From Ignavibacteriota bacterium (GTDB lineage Bacteria > Bacteroidota > Ignavibacteria > UBA10030 > BY39), in assembly GCA_003327435.1 (NCBI GenBank), contig QOQV01000002.1, forward strand, positions 124,001 through 188,000: a stretch of 64,000 nt of DNA. The letters are read 5' to 3'. The translations under genes were made by a program, and so were the position numbers. Under the pieces are notes generated by a model. That model was not told the origin of the DNA. It was given only the letters and a program-made list of their open reading frames with translations, and did not search any database. The first letter of the stretch is position 1. The number at the start of each line of letters is the position of its first letter. Below, in pieces: positions 1-8,388 of this stretch.

Positions 1-330
1 GGTAAGTTTGGTGAAATTAAGACGTTGGTCGTTTTCAATGTGGTGTTTTACAAAATTTAGAGAAAAAATGTTTTCTCTTAAGTGGTTTTTAATAAAGTGA
101 TTATCATTTGCTTTAACAATTATGAAATTTGAGCAACAATGTTCAATCGATTTTGTAATTTTTTTTTGAGTACTATCAGTATCGTTCTTATGGCACATTG
201 AACATTGTTCGGCTGAGAATGAGTGCATCATTTTACAGTAGTGTAAAACTACTGGTAACCCAAAATTAAAAATAGAGAATATCACAATAAATGCGATAAT
301 TATGGATTTATATGTTGGCAAAATTCTCAT
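1..330 (-). CDS. HYC_CC_PP-like small protein (3' end cut by window edge)
   Basis: The frame is open from an ATG at 330 down to base 1, giving 110 codons with no stop, so the C-terminus lies outside the window. Residues 9-29 form one hydrophobic segment, a signal peptide or membrane anchor. His30-Tyr31-Cys32 follows directly, then Cys43-x2-Cys46 and Cys65-Cys66. HYC followed by CC is the signature of the small Bacteroidota HYC_CC_PP family; the closing Pro-Pro pair would lie beyond the edge. The function of the family is not settled, and members often sit near metal or TonB transport genes, so metal binding in the envelope is an inference. The gene lies 63 bases downstream of bshB1 on the same strand and may share its transcript. 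Confidence 0.6.
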   Translation of the reverse strand, partial: MRILPTYKSIIIAFIVIFSIFNFGLPVVLHYCKMMHSFSAEQCSMCHKNDTDSTQKKITKSIEHCCSNFIIVKANDNHFIKNHLRENIFSLNFVKHHIENDQRLNFTKLT

Positions 331-393
331 ACTACCCGTATAACATAACACAAATTATTTAAGTTTCAAAATTAATCCAAATAAAATGTTTAA

Positions 394-1122
394 TTATCTT
401 TGTAAGAATTTTAGATCAAATAAATTTGAAATACCAAGTGGTTTGGGAGAATAAAGGGGTTCGGCGTACTCTACCCCAATTAACTGTCCATAATACTTGG
501 CGCGAGTATCCAAAAAATCAAGAAAAGATTTTTTGCTTAGTAAAGTTTCGGGATCTTTTGATTTTGGATTATAAAATTGTGATTTATATGCTCTGACAGC
601 TTTTAAGCGTATATGATACACATCGCTTATGTCCAGAATAATACTGGGGATGAATTCCAATTTCATCATATAGTTGAAATAGGTTAGTGGTCTCCATGCT
701 GATTGTAATTTTCCATTGTCGGTAGTTTTGACATTTGCCAAACCTGAATAGTACCATGCTTGTTTACATAGTTGATGTGCATTTGTGTGGTCTGGATGCC
801 TATCATGCCAGTGTGGAAATAACAATATTTTAGGTCTGTATTTTCTGATTACTTGTATTAGTCGGTAAAGATTTTCTCTGTTTAGTTCAATATTTGTATC
901 TGGTATTTTCAAGTTCAGACGAGTTTTAACCCCAAGTATTTTTGCAGCTGATGTAGCTTCTTTGGCTCTTATCTCTCTTGAACCTCTTGTTCCAAGTTCA
1001 CCTTCTGTTAGATCAACTATCACTGTATTGTAACCTAACTTAGTTAACTTGGCAATAGTACCAGAGCAACCGAGTTCAACATCATCTGGATGTGCACCAA
1101 TGGCAAGTATATCTACTTTCAT
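394..1122 (-). CDS. bshB1: Bacillithiol biosynthesis deacetylase BshB1
   Basis: BshB1 is a zinc-dependent LmbE/PIG-L-type deacetylase that removes the acetyl group from N-acetylglucosaminyl-malate in the second step of bacillithiol synthesis. The family metal motif AHPDDVE is at residues 10-16, TEGELGTRG follows near residue 40, and HDRHPDH in the middle supplies the further metal-binding histidine. The length of 242 residues is normal. AAAGAG sits just upstream of the ATG as ribosome binding site. No bshA or bshC lies in the window, so the rest of the pathway must be elsewhere. Bacillithiol is the usual low-molecular-weight thiol in Bacteroidota and Firmicutes, which fits the inferred host. 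A related LmbE deacetylase such as a mycothiol-type enzyme is the only alternative, and the motifs favour BshB1. Confidence 0.9.
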   Translation of the reverse strand: MKVDILAIGAHPDDVELGCSGTIAKLTKLGYNTVIVDLTEGELGTRGSREIRAKEATSAAKILGVKTRLNLKIPDTNIELNRENLYRLIQVIRKYRPKILLFPHWHDRHPDHTNAHQLCKQAWYYSGLANVKTTDNGKLQSAWRPLTYFNYMMKLEFIPSIILDISDVYHIRLKAVRAYKSQFYNPKSKDPETLLSKKSFLDFLDTRAKYYGQLIGVEYAEPLYSPKPLGISNLFDLKFLQR

Positions 1123-1146
1123 CTCTTTATTCCATATTTTTTGTAA

Positions 1147-1175
1147 AATATAAGTATCATTGTTATTTATTTCAA
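1147..1175 (-). promoter_or_regulatory. Candidate sigma-70-type promoter of bshB1
   Basis: Read on the minus strand, TTGAAA (1175-1170) and TATATT (1152-1147) are separated by exactly 17 bases. The -10 element lies about 25 bases upstream of the bshB1 ATG. It is arranged back to back with a similar element serving the hydrolase gene. AT-rich DNA yields chance matches, so this remains a prediction. Confidence 0.5.
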
Positions 1176-1188
1176 ATTTTCAATAAGA

Positions 1189-1217
1189 TTGTATTTCAAA
1201 GTTATTTTTAATATATT
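1189..1217 (+). promoter_or_regulatory. Candidate sigma-70-type promoter of the hydrolase-bioY unit
   Basis: TTGTAT (1189-1194), a 17-base spacer and TATATT (1212-1217) precede the ATG at 1242 by about 25 bases. Together with the minus-strand element at 1147-1175 this makes a divergent promoter region between bshB1 and the hydrolase. Confidence 0.45.
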
Positions 1218-1241
1218 TTTACAGATTTAAATGTATTACAT

Positions 1242-2096
1242 ATGAGATGTGAAGAAATTGCGGTTTTAAATTCCAACGGTGAACCATTTAATATTGATTT
1301 AAGATATCACGAAAGCAATAAGTTCTTTGACTATAAAAATTTTGTTATTATTTGCCCTGGATTTATGGCATTTAAAGATTGGGGTCCTTTCCCTTATATT
1401 GGAGAAAAAATTGCTGATTTTCATTTTGCTACAATCGTAATGAATTATTCGCATAATGGTATTAATGAAAATCGATACAAGATAACAAATTTTAAAAAGT
1501 TCTTTGAAAATACAATATCAAAAGAATTAGATGATATTGAGAGTGTCTTAAGCTGGTTATATGGCAATTTTAAAAAAAGTGATAAAGATAATAAAATTAT
1601 ACTGATGGGACATTCTCGTGGAGCAGCAAATAGCATATTGATAGCTGCAAATTCAAATGTGAATGGCATAATTACTATTTCACCAATTGCTAATTATGAT
1701 CGGTGGAATGATCATCAAAAATCTTTATGGCGCTGTAAAGGTTACCTTCCACTCTCGAGTGAAAGTTCTAATTCTATTTTGAAGATTGGTATTGAATACT
1801 TAAATGATCTTGAAAATAATCGAGACAAATACGCTATCGAGTCATCCGCTGCTAAATTGAAAATTCCCTGGCTAATTATCCATGGTGAAAATGATTTAGT
1901 AGCTAAAATAGATGAAGCTGAAAAATTGTATAATTTATCAAATAAAAATTTAACAGATTTGTTTATTATACCCAATATGGGTCATCTATTAGGATATAAT
2001 CAATATCCTGATAATCAAAAAAATATTTTTATAAACAAAATCATAACAATCATAAAAGAATGGTTAAATAAAAATTTCAGGAGCGAAAATGAATAA
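1242..2096 (+). CDS. Alpha/beta-fold hydrolase of unknown substrate
   Basis: This 284-residue protein has the alpha/beta-hydrolase layout: an oxyanion strand near residues 33-41 (FVIICPGF), the nucleophile elbow GHSRG with Ser125, an acidic residue in HGENDLV near 217 and the catalytic histidine in NMGH near 248. No signal peptide is seen, so it is probably cytoplasmic. It resembles the BAAT/dienelactone-hydrolase and acyl-peptidase-like group, but the sequence does not identify the ester or peptide cut. Its stop codon overlaps the start of bioY by 8 bases, so the two are translationally coupled. A role with biotin or its esters is possible, by analogy with the esterase BioH, but this is only context. 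Confidence 0.75.
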   Translation: MRCEEIAVLNSNGEPFNIDLRYHESNKFFDYKNFVIICPGFMAFKDWGPFPYIGEKIADFHFATIVMNYSHNGINENRYKITNFKKFFENTISKELDDIESVLSWLYGNFKKSDKDNKIILMGHSRGAANSILIAANSNVNGIITISPIANYDRWNDHQKSLWRCKGYLPLSSESSNSILKIGIEYLNDLENNRDKYAIESSAAKLKIPWLIIHGENDLVAKIDEAEKLYNLSNKNLTDLFIIPNMGHLLGYNQYPDNQKNIFINKIITIIKEWLNKNFRSENE

Positions 2097-2649
2097 CAAC
2101 AATTTTATAACTCAGAAATTAGTTTTAGTTAAATCGGAGAATTTGATAAAAGACATTGCTGTAATATTGTTATTTTCTGTTCTTACGGCAATTGGTGCAT
2201 GGATTGAAATTCCGACAAAACCGGTACCGTTTACGTTACAAACATTTTTTGTTTTACTTTCTGGAGCAATCTTAGGTGCGCGCAAAGGATTTTACAGCCA
2301 ACTTATTTATTTATCGATGGGATTAATTGGATTACCAGTATTTGCTGGCTTTTCTGCTGGTATATTAAAAATGATAGGACCTACCGGTGGTTATCTGTTG
2401 AGTTTTCCCCTGTCGGCTTTTATAACTGGTTACTTAATTAATAAAAGGAATAGTTATTTCTGGGCACTGTTTTCAGTTACAGTAGGTATGATTTTAGTAT
2501 TTTTATTAGGAACAATATATTTAAATTTTGTTTACTTTAAGGATATTTATAAGTCGATAGCGTATGGGTTTGTAATTTTCTCCTGGTGGGATGCTATAAA
2601 AATCATTGCCGTGGCTTCTATATATAAAAAATTTATTGGAATTAAATAA
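2089..2649 (+). CDS. bioY: Biotin transporter S component BioY
   Basis: BioY is the integral membrane substrate-capture protein of biotin ECF transporters. The family signature is clear: IPTKPVPFTLQTF near residue 41, GARKGFYSQLIYL near 64 and GPTGGYLLSFPL near 97, within about six hydrophobic segments over 186 residues. The start overlaps the hydrolase gene by 8 bases. No EcfA ATPases or EcfT scaffold are encoded here, so it either works alone, as some BioY proteins do, or borrows a shared energising module from elsewhere. The identification is firm; the mode of energisation is unknown. Confidence 0.92.
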   Translation: MNNNNFITQKLVLVKSENLIKDIAVILLFSVLTAIGAWIEIPTKPVPFTLQTFFVLLSGAILGARKGFYSQLIYLSMGLIGLPVFAGFSAGILKMIGPTGGYLLSFPLSAFITGYLINKRNSYFWALFSVTVGMILVFLLGTIYLNFVYFKDIYKSIAYGFVIFSWWDAIKIIAVASIYKKFIGIK

Positions 2650-2669
2650 TTGCTTTAAATAAGAAAAAT

Positions 2670-2692
2670 GTGTATATTTATACACTTTATTT
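2670..2692 (+). terminator. Weak hairpin after bioY
   Basis: GTGTATA (2670-2676) and TATACAC (2679-2685) form a 7-bp AT-rich stem with a 2-base gap, followed by a broken T-run. Such a tight loop would open by a pair or two. It may be a weak terminator or attenuator before cmk. Confidence 0.25.
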
Positions 2693-2711
2693 TTAAGATT
2701 TTTCGCAAAAT

Positions 2712-3386
2712 TTGAAGAAAATTGTAATTGCAATCGACGGACCTGCAGCAGCAGGCAAATCAACGACCGCTAAATTAGTAGCTGAAAAATTAAACTATTT
2801 ACATATCGATACCGGGGCAATGTATCGAGCTTTAACTTACAAAATTCTGAGAGATGGAATCGACCCCGAAAACGAAGCCGCTGTTGTGGAAGCACTTAAA
2901 GATAGTAAGGTTGATCTTAAAAAAGAGAAAAACGAAATAAAAGTTTTCCTGGATGATGAAGACGTAAGTAAGTACTTAAGAAGCGCTGAAGTTACAAATG
3001 CAGTTAGTGCTGTTAGTAGTTATAAACAAGTTCGTGAAATGATGGTTGAACTTCAACGTCGAATCAGCAATGAAGGCGGTGTTGTTCTTGAAGGTAGAGA
3101 TATAGGAACCGTTGTTATACCTGATGCGGATCTCAAAATTTTTATGATTGCAGGAATTGAAACAAGAGCTAAACGCCGTCAAAAAGAATTAGCTGAAAAA
3201 GGATTGATGATCGATTATAATAAAATAGTTAATGAAATAATCGAAAGAGATAATAAGGATTCAAAAAGAAAAGAAAGTCCATTGCGTAAAGCTGACGACG
3301 CAATCGTTTTAGATACATCAAATTTGTCGATTGAAGAGCAAGTAAATTTCATAGTAAACAAAGCGTTAGAAATTATTGAAAATTAA
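2712..3386 (+). CDS. cmk: Cytidylate kinase
   Basis: Cmk phosphorylates CMP and dCMP using ATP in pyrimidine nucleotide supply. The P-loop IDGPAAAGKST is at residues 8-18, HIDTGAMYRALT follows, and GRDIGTVV and the lid arginines (RAKRRQKE, ERDNKDSKR) are present. The length of 224 residues is standard. No ATG precedes the conserved N-terminus; the best start is TTG at 2712, which gives MKKIVIAIDG. The gene begins the cmk-ispH-rpsA order and overlaps ispH by 11 bases. Confidence 0.95.
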   Translation: MKKIVIAIDGPAAAGKSTTAKLVAEKLNYLHIDTGAMYRALTYKILRDGIDPENEAAVVEALKDSKVDLKKEKNEIKVFLDDEDVSKYLRSAEVTNAVSAVSSYKQVREMMVELQRRISNEGGVVLEGRDIGTVVIPDADLKIFMIAGIETRAKRRQKELAEKGLMIDYNKIVNEIIERDNKDSKRKESPLRKADDAIVLDTSNLSIEEQVNFIVNKALEIIEN

Positions 3387-4269
3387 TATAGATAAAAACT
3401 CTGGATTTTGTTGGGGTGTTGTGCGAACCATCAATATGGCTGAAGATGAGCTTAGAACTGATCCTCAGCTTTATTGTTTAGGTGAAATTATCCATAACCC
3501 CTCAGAAATTAAAAGATTAGAAGCACTCGGACTCAAAACGATTAAAAGAGAAGATTTTCCGAATATACCTAATTCCCGAGTGTTGATAAGAGCTCATGGC
3601 GAACCACCGGAAACTTACGAGCTGGCAAAAAAATACAATATAACCCTGATAGATGCAACCTGTCCTGTCGTGACAAAAGTTCAGGAAAGAATAAGGAACT
3701 ACGACAAGCTGGGATATCAGATTGTAATTTTTGGAAAACAGAACCATGCTGAGGTTATTGGCCTTTTAGGTCAGATCAAAGGTATTGGAGTTGTGATTGG
3801 CTCCTTGGAAGAAATTGAAAAAGTTGATGTTTCTAAAAATACTGTTTTGTTTTCACAGACAACGATGGATAAGAATATGTTTTATAAAATTCGGGATGAA
3901 CTGAAGAAAAGAGTTAAAGAATTGATTGTTGATACATTTGAGACGCAGGCTGTACAGTTCATTACAAAAGATACGATATGTGGTCAGGTATCTGGAAGAG
4001 ATGTAAAGTTGCGTGAGTTTGCAAAACAAAATGATGTTGTTCTTTTTGTCGCAGGAAAATCAAGTTCGAATGGAAAAGTTCTTTATAATATTTGTAAAGA
4101 AGTTAACCCCAAAACATATTTTATTGAAAACGAAACTGAAATTAATTTTGATTGGTTTAATGGTGCTAAAACAATCGGTATAAGCGGTGCAACTTCAACC
4201 CCCCAGTGGTTAATGGAAAAGATTAAAAATAAAATTGAAGAAAAGTATAAAGAATGTGTTTCTATATAA
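3376..4269 (+). CDS. ispH: 4-hydroxy-3-methylbut-2-enyl diphosphate reductase IspH
   Basis: IspH carries out the last step of the MEP pathway, reducing HMBPP to IPP and DMAPP on a [4Fe-4S] cluster. The three cluster cysteines are visible: Cys12 in GFCWGV, a second in DATCPVV near residue 96 and a third in DTICG near 202. The substrate-binding HAEVIGL and KSSSNG motifs are also present. The start is TTG at 3376, inside the end of cmk; no better start keeps the conserved N-terminus. The length of 297 residues is normal. The protein needs reduced ferredoxin or flavodoxin and Fe-S assembly, which links it to the suf operon at the end of the window. Confidence 0.95.
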   Translation: MKINIDKNSGFCWGVVRTINMAEDELRTDPQLYCLGEIIHNPSEIKRLEALGLKTIKREDFPNIPNSRVLIRAHGEPPETYELAKKYNITLIDATCPVVTKVQERIRNYDKLGYQIVIFGKQNHAEVIGLLGQIKGIGVVIGSLEEIEKVDVSKNTVLFSQTTMDKNMFYKIRDELKKRVKELIVDTFETQAVQFITKDTICGQVSGRDVKLREFAKQNDVVLFVAGKSSSNGKVLYNICKEVNPKTYFIENETEINFDWFNGAKTIGISGATSTPQWLMEKIKNKIEEKYKECVSI

Positions 4270-4270
4270 A

Positions 4271-4406
4271 AGCCATCAGTAATAAAATAAACAATAACAA
4301 AAAACAAATCTTTCTGTTTACGAAACTCAGTTTTGATGGCTGGCTGAGAATCGCAAACAGTAAAGATAATTCTGTGCTTGCCACAGAATGAACCTTTAAG
4401 GAGGTT
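4271..4406 (+). promoter_or_regulatory. Structured leader of rpsA (possible S1 autoregulatory element)
   Basis: The 139 bases between ispH and rpsA contain several inverted repeats. AGCCATCA (4271-4278) pairs perfectly with TGATGGCT (4334-4341). A competing stem, CTCAG (4326-4330) with CTGAG (4344-4348), encloses the same segment. ATTCTGTG (4369-4376) and CACAGAAT (4382-4389) form an 8-bp hairpin with a 5-base loop. AACCT (4391-4395) can pair with AGGTT (4402-4406), covering part of the AAGGAGG Shine-Dalgarno sequence. rpsA translation is known to be autoregulated through leader structure in gammaproteobacteria; that it happens here is inferred. Confidence 0.45.
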
Positions 4407-4408
4407 TA

Positions 4409-6250
4409 ATGACAGAAGATTTAAATGTTAAAAGTGATTCAAATGTAACAACTGCATCTGATGAACTGGTAATGAAAAAAACAACAAAAAATAATTCATA
4501 TAATTCTATCAGTCGGATTATTGAAAAAGAATATGATGAGAAAGAATTTCATGAATTAGAAAAATTTTATGAACCTACACTAAGTACTATTACAGCCAAT
4601 CAGTTAGTCAAGGGAAGAATTATAGCAATCGGAGAAAACGAAGTCTCAATTGACATCGGTTTTAAGTCGGAAGGTGTCGTACCTATTAGCGAGTTTCCCA
4701 ATATTGATGAATTAAAAGTTGGCGATGAGGTGGAAGTCTTCCTTGAAAGTATCGAAGATAAAGATGGTCAATTAGTATTATCCCGCAAACGTGCGGATTT
4801 TATGCGTGTTTGGGAAAAAGTTACCAAAGCATATGAAACAGGCGAAGTAATCCAAGGAAGAATATTAAGAAGAATCAAAGGTGGTCTTGTTGTGGATATC
4901 TGGGGTATAGAGGCATTCTTACCTGGTTCACAGATAGATGTAAAACCAATTCGCGATTTTGATCAGTTTATTGATAAAGTGATGGATTTCAGAATTGTTA
5001 AAATTAATCATGCTGCAGAAAATATAGTCGTTAGCCATAAAGTTCTGGTTGAAGAAGAAATGGCTGATCAGAGAAATGCTATATTAAATTCGATAGAAAA
5101 AGGTCAAATCTTAGAAGGTACAGTAAAAGCTATTGCCGATTTTGGTGTCTTTGTGGATTTAGGTGGTGTGGACGGTTTGATTCACATTACCGATTTATCC
5201 TGGGGCAGAATTAATCATCCATCTGAAGTAGTAAAACTTGATCAGGTTATTAATGTAGTTGTCACAGATTATGATCCCGAGAAGAAAAGAATCTCGCTCG
5301 GATTAAAACAGTTGACTCCTCACCCGTGGGAAAATATCGAAGAGAAATATCCTGTGGGAATGAAAGTAACCGGAAAGGTAGTTTCATTAACCGATTATGG
5401 AGCATTTGTAGAAATTGAGAAAGGAATCGAGGGTCTAATTCACATTTCTGAAATGAGCTGGACTCAACACATCAAGCATCCATCACAAGTCGTTTCGATG
5501 GGGCAAATGGTAGATGCTATAATCTTGAGTCTGGATAAAGAGAACAAGAAAATCTCACTTGGAATCAAACAACTGGAACCAGATCCATGGTATAACCTTT
5601 TACAAAAATATCCAGTTGGTTCAAGACACAAGGGTATTGTTAGAAATTTAACCAATTTCGGTGTTTTCGTAGAATTGGAACAGGGTGTTGATGGTTTGAT
5701 CCATATTTCAGATCTATCCTGGACTAAGAAAATCCGACATCCTGGTGAAGTTGTAAAGAAAAATCAACAGATAGATGTGGTCATACTCGGTGTAGATGTT
5801 GAACAGAGAAGAATTTCACTAGGTCATAAACAACTTCAGGACAATCCGTGGGATCACTTTGAGAATGTGTATAAAGTCGGTGTTGAGACAGAAGGTAAGT
5901 TAACAAGAATTATTGAAAAAGGAGTTATAGTTGAGTTACCACTTGGAGTAGAAGGATTTGTGCCTGCATCACAACTCTCTACAGTTCCACTTAAAAACAT
6001 TGCTGAGTCATTCAAAGTAGGAGATGTTCTCCAGCTAAAAGTCATAGAATTTGATAAGGACTCCAAAAAAATAGTACTTTCTGCAATAGAATATCTCAAA
6101 GGTAAGGATCAAAGATTGGTTGAAGAATATATAAGTCAACACAAGCTACCTCATATGAATATCAAGGATGCGGTAAAAGGTCCTCAACCATCCGAGATAG
6201 CATCATTTGAGGAGTTAGACAAAGCTCCCGGTCCTGATGAGATTATATAA
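4409..6250 (+). CDS. rpsA: 30S ribosomal protein S1
   Basis: S1 binds mRNA at the platform of the 30S subunit and helps unfold structured or weak ribosome binding sites. The 613 residues hold six S1/OB domains after an acidic N-terminal stretch of about 60 residues. The repeated core ([24 protein letters not shown] type) is clearest in domains 3-5, around residues 230-490. A strong AAGGAGG lies 5-11 bases before the ATG. The gene follows cmk and ispH and ends at a strong terminator. Six domains match the full-length form of Gram-negative bacteria rather than the shorter Firmicutes protein. Confidence 0.95.
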   Translation: MTEDLNVKSDSNVTTASDELVMKKTTKNNSYNSISRIIEKEYDEKEFHELEKFYEPTLSTITANQLVKGRIIAIGENEVSIDIGFKSEGVVPISEFPNIDELKVGDEVEVFLESIEDKDGQLVLSRKRADFMRVWEKVTKAYETGEVIQGRILRRIKGGLVVDIWGIEAFLPGSQIDVKPIRDFDQFIDKVMDFRIVKINHAAENIVVSHKVLVEEEMADQRNAILNSIEKGQILEGTVKAIADFGVFVDLGGVDGLIHITDLSWGRINHPSEVVKLDQVINVVVTDYDPEKKRISLGLKQLTPHPWENIEEKYPVGMKVTGKVVSLTDYGAFVEIEKGIEGLIHISEMSWTQHIKHPSQVVSMGQMVDAIILSLDKENKKISLGIKQLEPDPWYNLLQKYPVGSRHKGIVRNLTNFGVFVELEQGVDGLIHISDLSWTKKIRHPGEVVKKNQQIDVVILGVDVEQRRISLGHKQLQDNPWDHFENVYKVGVETEGKLTRIIEKGVIVELPLGVEGFVPASQLSTVPLKNIAESFKVGDVLQLKVIEFDKDSKKIVLSAIEYLKGKDQRLVEEYISQHKLPHMNIKDAVKGPQPSEIASFEELDKAPGPDEII

Positions 6251-6272
6251 GATTAGAAACTAAAAGTTAAAT

Positions 6273-6306
6273 AAAAGAGTTAGTTCATATGAACTAACTC
6301 TTTTTT
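6273..6306 (+). terminator. Rho-independent terminator after rpsA
   Basis: AAAAGAGTTAGTTC (6273-6286) pairs perfectly with GAACTAACTCTTTT (6291-6304) around a 4-base loop, and the T-run continues to 6306. It closes the cmk-ispH-rpsA unit just before mtaB. Confidence 0.85.
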
Positions 6307-6316
6307 AATATCAAAA

Positions 6317-7618
6317 ATGAAAAAAGCATCTTTTTATACATTAGGTTGCAAGCTTAATTTTGCAGAAACCTCAACTATTGCCAGAACATTTGCAGAAAAT
6401 GGCTTCTTAATTACTAAGTTTGAAGATAAGTCCGACGTTTATATAGTAAATACCTGTACAGTATCCCAGCGTGCAGATAAGGAGTGTAGAAAAATAATCA
6501 GAAGTATAATCCGCCGTTCACCTGATGCTTATATAATAGTTACGGGATGTTATGCACAACTAAGACCAGAGGAAATTGCATCAATCGAAGGTGTAGATTT
6601 AGTACTTGGTACAAAAGAAAAATTTCAGATACAAAATTTCCTCTCCAGTTTGGATAAAAAAAAATCACCACAAATTTATGTCTCTGAACTTTCTGATTCA
6701 AACGATTTTGGAATTGCTTATTCAGGTGATGTTGATGATAGAACAAGAGCTTTTCTAAAAATTCAAGATGGTTGCGATTTCCATTGTTCATTTTGCACTA
6801 TTCCTCTTGCCAGAGGTGAGAGCAGAAGTCAACCAATTGATTCGATAATCAATCAGGCAAAATATTTATCTGAGAAAGGCTTCAAAGAAATAGTCCTATC
6901 AGGTGTTAATGTTGGAGATTATGGTAAGAAGATTGGAGAAAATTTACTAAATCTTTTAGAAAAGCTTGTACAAATTCATGGTATTGAACGTATCAGAATA
7001 AGCTCAATTGAACCAAACCTTTTAAGCAATGAACTCATAAATTTTATTTTACAGAATGAAAAATTATGTAATCATTTCCATATACCATTACAAAGCGGTT
7101 CTGATGAAATACTTAAATTAATGCGCCGGAGATACAAAGTGGAAGATTATAAAAAACTTGTAGAATACATTAAAACTAAAGACCCTGATGCTGCAATTGG
7201 TGCAGATGTTATTGTTGGTTTCCCTGGCGAAACGGAAATGCATTTTCAGGAAACTTATAAATTTTTGTTAGATTTACCGATTTCATATTTGCATGTATTT
7301 ACTTATTCTGAAAGACCTAATACTCCGGCAGCACAATCTCAGAATCAGATAGAACCAAGAATTAGATTCGAAAGGAACAGAAAACTCAGGTTGCTTGGTA
7401 AAAAGAAAAAACTTAACTTTTACTCAAAATTCTTAACACAATTTATACCGGTACTTTTTGAATCCAACCATGATGATGGATATATGTATGGTTTTACAAG
7501 AAATTACATACGAGTTCGTGTCGATTATGATGAATCTTTAGTGAATAAAATTGTACCAGTTAAAATTATCTCTGTTGATGATGATGTGTGTTTAGGTAAT
7601 TATCTATATGAACCTTAA
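6317..7618 (+). CDS. mtaB: tRNA t6A37 methylthiotransferase MtaB
   Basis: MtaB converts t6A to ms2t6A at position 37 of ANN-decoding tRNAs. It is a radical-SAM enzyme with two [4Fe-4S] clusters. The N-terminal UPF0004 domain opens with TLGCKLNFAETS and carries its further cysteines in NTCTVS and VTGCYAQ. The radical-SAM motif CDFHCSFC (CxxxCxxC) follows near residue 153, and the C-terminal part is TRAM-like. The length of 433 residues fits. GCKLN rather than GCQMN near the N-terminus favours MtaB over MiaB or RimO. The tsaC/sua5 gene in this window makes the t6A precursor. Confidence 0.88.
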   Translation: MKKASFYTLGCKLNFAETSTIARTFAENGFLITKFEDKSDVYIVNTCTVSQRADKECRKIIRSIIRRSPDAYIIVTGCYAQLRPEEIASIEGVDLVLGTKEKFQIQNFLSSLDKKKSPQIYVSELSDSNDFGIAYSGDVDDRTRAFLKIQDGCDFHCSFCTIPLARGESRSQPIDSIINQAKYLSEKGFKEIVLSGVNVGDYGKKIGENLLNLLEKLVQIHGIERIRISSIEPNLLSNELINFILQNEKLCNHFHIPLQSGSDEILKLMRRRYKVEDYKKLVEYIKTKDPDAAIGADVIVGFPGETEMHFQETYKFLLDLPISYLHVFTYSERPNTPAAQSQNQIEPRIRFERNRKLRLLGKKKKLNFYSKFLTQFIPVLFESNHDDGYMYGFTRNYIRVRVDYDESLVNKIVPVKIISVDDDVCLGNYLYEP

Positions 7619-7630
7619 AATTATAAAAAA

Positions 7631-8386
7631 ATGAAAGATATTTTTATGAGACAAATTAAATTTGTTTTTTTGTTTGTTTTTTTATTACAGTTTACTTATT
7701 CTCAGACCGAGAACAATATTCTCATCAATAAAGAGATAGAATTTTTTAGGGTGTATAAAAATCAATTTTATAGTATTGACGGAAGTGATTATAACTATAC
7801 AGAAAGCGCAAAAAAATCTGTACCACTTGCAGTGGGATTATCGTTATTGTTTCCGGGAATGGGCGAATTATATGTGGGTGATTATAGAATTGGTCGTTAT
7901 CTTACGGGAGCTGAGGCAACACTCTGGTTGACTTATGCATCTCTGAATTATTATGGTCGATGGATTCGAGATGATGCACGCACTTTTGCAAGCATCAATG
8001 CAAATGTCAACATTTCTGGGAAGGATGATAAATTCTTTGTTAATATTGGCAATTATTCTGATGTTTATCAGTATAATGAGAGAAAACTTCAGGATAGAAA
8101 AGAAGAACAATTATACGATCCCCAATCGGACTATTATTGGAAATGGAATAATGAATCAAACAGGTTGAAGTATAGAAGTTTAAGAATAAAAAGCGATGAT
8201 GTACTTAACAGCACTCAGTTTGTCTTAGGTGCAATTTTGGCAAATCATATTATTAGCGCGGTTAACGCTGGAAGGTTGGCAATAAAGTATAATGAAGCTA
8301 CCAATACTGCATTTCACATTAATACTAATGTAAAAGGTACGGTAGATTTCCCGGTATTAGTTTTAACCATTTCAAAAAATTTTTAA
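7631..8386 (+). CDS. DUF5683-like envelope protein
   Basis: The 251-residue product starts with a signal peptide; the more typical start would be the second ATG at 7646 (MRQIKFVFLF...). The mature part has a hydrophobic region with LLFPGMGELYVGDYRIGRYLTGAE near residues 63-86, the pattern of the Bacteroidota DUF5683 family in which a P-G-x-G-x-x-Y segment precedes a glycine-rich helix. A second hydrophobic helix (FVLGAILANHIISAVNAG) lies near residue 197. The function is unknown; the envelope location follows from the signal peptide. It lies between two tRNA-modification genes, with which no functional link is evident. Confidence 0.5.
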   Translation: MKDIFMRQIKFVFLFVFLLQFTYSQTENNILINKEIEFFRVYKNQFYSIDGSDYNYTESAKKSVPLAVGLSLLFPGMGELYVGDYRIGRYLTGAEATLWLTYASLNYYGRWIRDDARTFASINANVNISGKDDKFFVNIGNYSDVYQYNERKLQDRKEEQLYDPQSDYYWKWNNESNRLKYRSLRIKSDDVLNSTQFVLGAILANHIISAVNAGRLAIKYNEATNTAFHINTNVKGTVDFPVLVLTISKNF

Positions 8387-8388
8387 AA

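Noticed and set aside
7953-8168. A 71-codon plus-strand frame inside the DUF5683-like gene
   Set aside because: It lies wholly within another gene in a different frame with low-complexity composition.
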